A stretch of DNA of 14,240 nt from NCBI GenBank assembly GCA_005877855.1, contig VBOF01000069.1, positions 1-14,240 on the forward strand, given 5' to 3'. Shown here piece by piece: positions 13,290-14,240 of the stretch. The notes under the pieces were generated by a model that worked only from the letters and a program-made list of their open reading frames with translations, did no database searches and was not told the origin of the DNA. A program made the position numbers and the translations under genes. Source of the stretch: Nitrospirota bacterium (GTDB lineage: Bacteria; Nitrospirota; Nitrospiria; Nitrospirales; NS-4). Position 1 is the stretch's first letter; each line of letters begins with the position of its first letter.

Positions 13290-14240
13290 TCAGTCGTCGT
13301 CAGCCTTGACCCTAGCGACCGTGCTGCCGGCGTCGTCACCGATGGCAAGCCCCACCGTCACGGGGTTCGCCGTCCCGACCTGAGCGCCCTTGCCCTCAGC
13401 CTTGAACTCGAAGCGGTTACCGCCACGGGCCTGGATCTTCACTTCCAGCCTCGCGCCTCCCGCGAGCCCTTCGAACTTGAACGTGCCGTGCCCGTGGCGC
13501 CGGAATGACCCCTTGGGGATCGTCGCCGCGAAGGCCCCGACCTCGAGAGTCACGTCCTCGTTGGGCGGGTCGATTTTGCTCCCCGCGCCCAGGGTGAAGG
13601 TGCCTTTCACCTTGAACTCCCCTTCCCCTGCCTCCACCTTCACTCGCGCTACAAGGCTCGCGAAGGGCACCGCCGCGGGCTCGAAGATCGCGAAAGGCGA
13701 GAACGATGTGACGCTACCGCAGATGGTATGGGTCGCGGTGTCCAGGGAGACCGTGGCGTCGACCCAATTCGGATCTTCGAAGTGGAAGAGCTTCAGGCTT
13801 GCTACCTTGTTGAAGGTGATGGTGTTGTAGTCGATGCAGACAGTCACGGAGCCGCTGGAGCTCGCCGTGGTTGTGAGCTCGTAGTAGGTCGGCGGGTTGC
13901 CCAGCTTGAAGCCTGCCGGCGGCGACGGGCCGGCGGTGCTCGTCGCGAGCGTCGTGTCGCCAGCCGACGCCACATTGTCGAAAGTCACGGTCACTTGACC
14001 GAGCTCGACCTTGACGCCCGTACCCGGCTGCGTGTTGCCGAAACTAAGCTTCGCAACGAAGGCGTTCGTAACGAAGGGGCTCGGGGGACCGCCAAAGGTG
14101 GGCTGGAAGGCCCCCGCCGTCGTCCGAAAGTCGAACGAGCCAGTTTCGCCTGTCACGTAGGCGTTACCAGCCGCGTCCACGGCGATGCCGCTGCCCTCGT
14201 CAAAGCCACTGCCCCCCATGTAGGTAGAGTAGAGGAGGGC
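13290..14240 (-). CDS. Secreted SBBP-repeat protein, 3' part
   Basis: The C-terminal 316 residues of a protein that continues past the right edge. The frame opens with YSTYMGGSGFDEGSGIAVD and GNAYVTGET, a clear SBBP (seven-bladed beta-propeller type) repeat, so the methionine at 14219 is internal. Next comes a beta-rich domain (VTVTFDNVASAG, PPAGFKLGNPPTYYELTTTA, VTVCIDY, KLFHFEDPNW, HTICGSVTSFSPFAIFEP) with two Cys that could form a disulfide, as expected outside the cytoplasm. The tail (about 125 residues) is Gly/Lys-rich and beta-like, ending VARVKADDD. No anchor motif is seen at the C-terminus. The role is unknown; such proteins are usually extracellular or cell-surface. A hairpin follows the stop. 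Confidence 0.8.
   Translation of the reverse strand, partial: ALLYSTYMGGSGFDEGSGIAVDAAGNAYVTGETGSFDFRTTAGAFQPTFGGPPSPFVTNAFVAKLSFGNTQPGTGVKVELGQVTVTFDNVASAGDTTLATSTAGPSPPAGFKLGNPPTYYELTTTASSSGSVTVCIDYNTITFNKVASLKLFHFEDPNWVDATVSLDTATHTICGSVTSFSPFAIFEPAAVPFASLVARVKVEAGEGEFKVKGTFTLGAGSKIDPPNEDVTLEVGAFAATIPKGSFRRHGHGTFKFEGLAGGARLEVKIQARGGNRFEFKAEGKGAQVGTANPVTVGLAIGDDAGSTVARVKADDD

Overview
The window is GC-rich chromosomal DNA from a Gram-negative bacterium that makes lipopolysaccharide. It has genes for Kdo and heptose synthesis, type I signal peptidase, HtrA protease and a bacterial acyl-phosphate (PlsY) lipid pathway. The order lepA-lepB-heptose kinase-kdsB-pyrG-kdsA resembles what I recall of Nitrospirota (Nitrospira-like) genomes, but that placement is an inference; no rRNA or other taxonomic marker is present.

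Layout. Positions 1-196 hold the 5' end of bioA on the minus strand. It diverges from a long plus-strand gene run: lepA, lepB, rfaE1 (hldE kinase part), kdsB, pyrG, kdsA, pgsA and plsY (292-8216). Two back-to-back sigma70-type promoters with overlapping -35 boxes sit between bioA and lepA. Most junctions in the run overlap by a few bases; the exceptions are the 100-bp lepA/lepB overlap, the 124-bp gap before pyrG and the 88-bp gap before pgsA. The run links CTP supply (PyrG) to CTP users and products: KdsB makes CMP-Kdo, and PgsA uses CDP-diacylglycerol. PlsY starts phospholipid synthesis and LepB should process exported proteins.

Positions 8217-9004 are an island. Two perfect 18-bp direct repeats with a dif-like core (TAA-N6-TTAT) enclose about 690 bp. 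It carries a small minus-strand Cys-rich ORF, a strong 58-bp hairpin, and otherwise apparently non-coding sequence. After it come a gene with a C-terminal RCK_C/TrkA-C domain, an htrA/degQ protease gene whose Shine-Dalgarno can be sequestered in a hairpin, a convergent gene for a degenerate EF-G-like protein, and the 3' part of a secreted SBBP-repeat protein.

The most notable observations are these. (1) LepB is read in one intact frame but lacks the whole segment with the catalytic lysine. (2) The EF-G-like gene lacks its P-loop and has no proper in-frame start downstream of a near-perfect promoter and Shine-Dalgarno. (3) There is a candidate Xer/dif-like repeat-bounded cassette. (4) bioA has a shared-box divergent promoter that predicts a nearly leaderless mRNA. 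(5) The htrA leader may be a thermometer-like hairpin.
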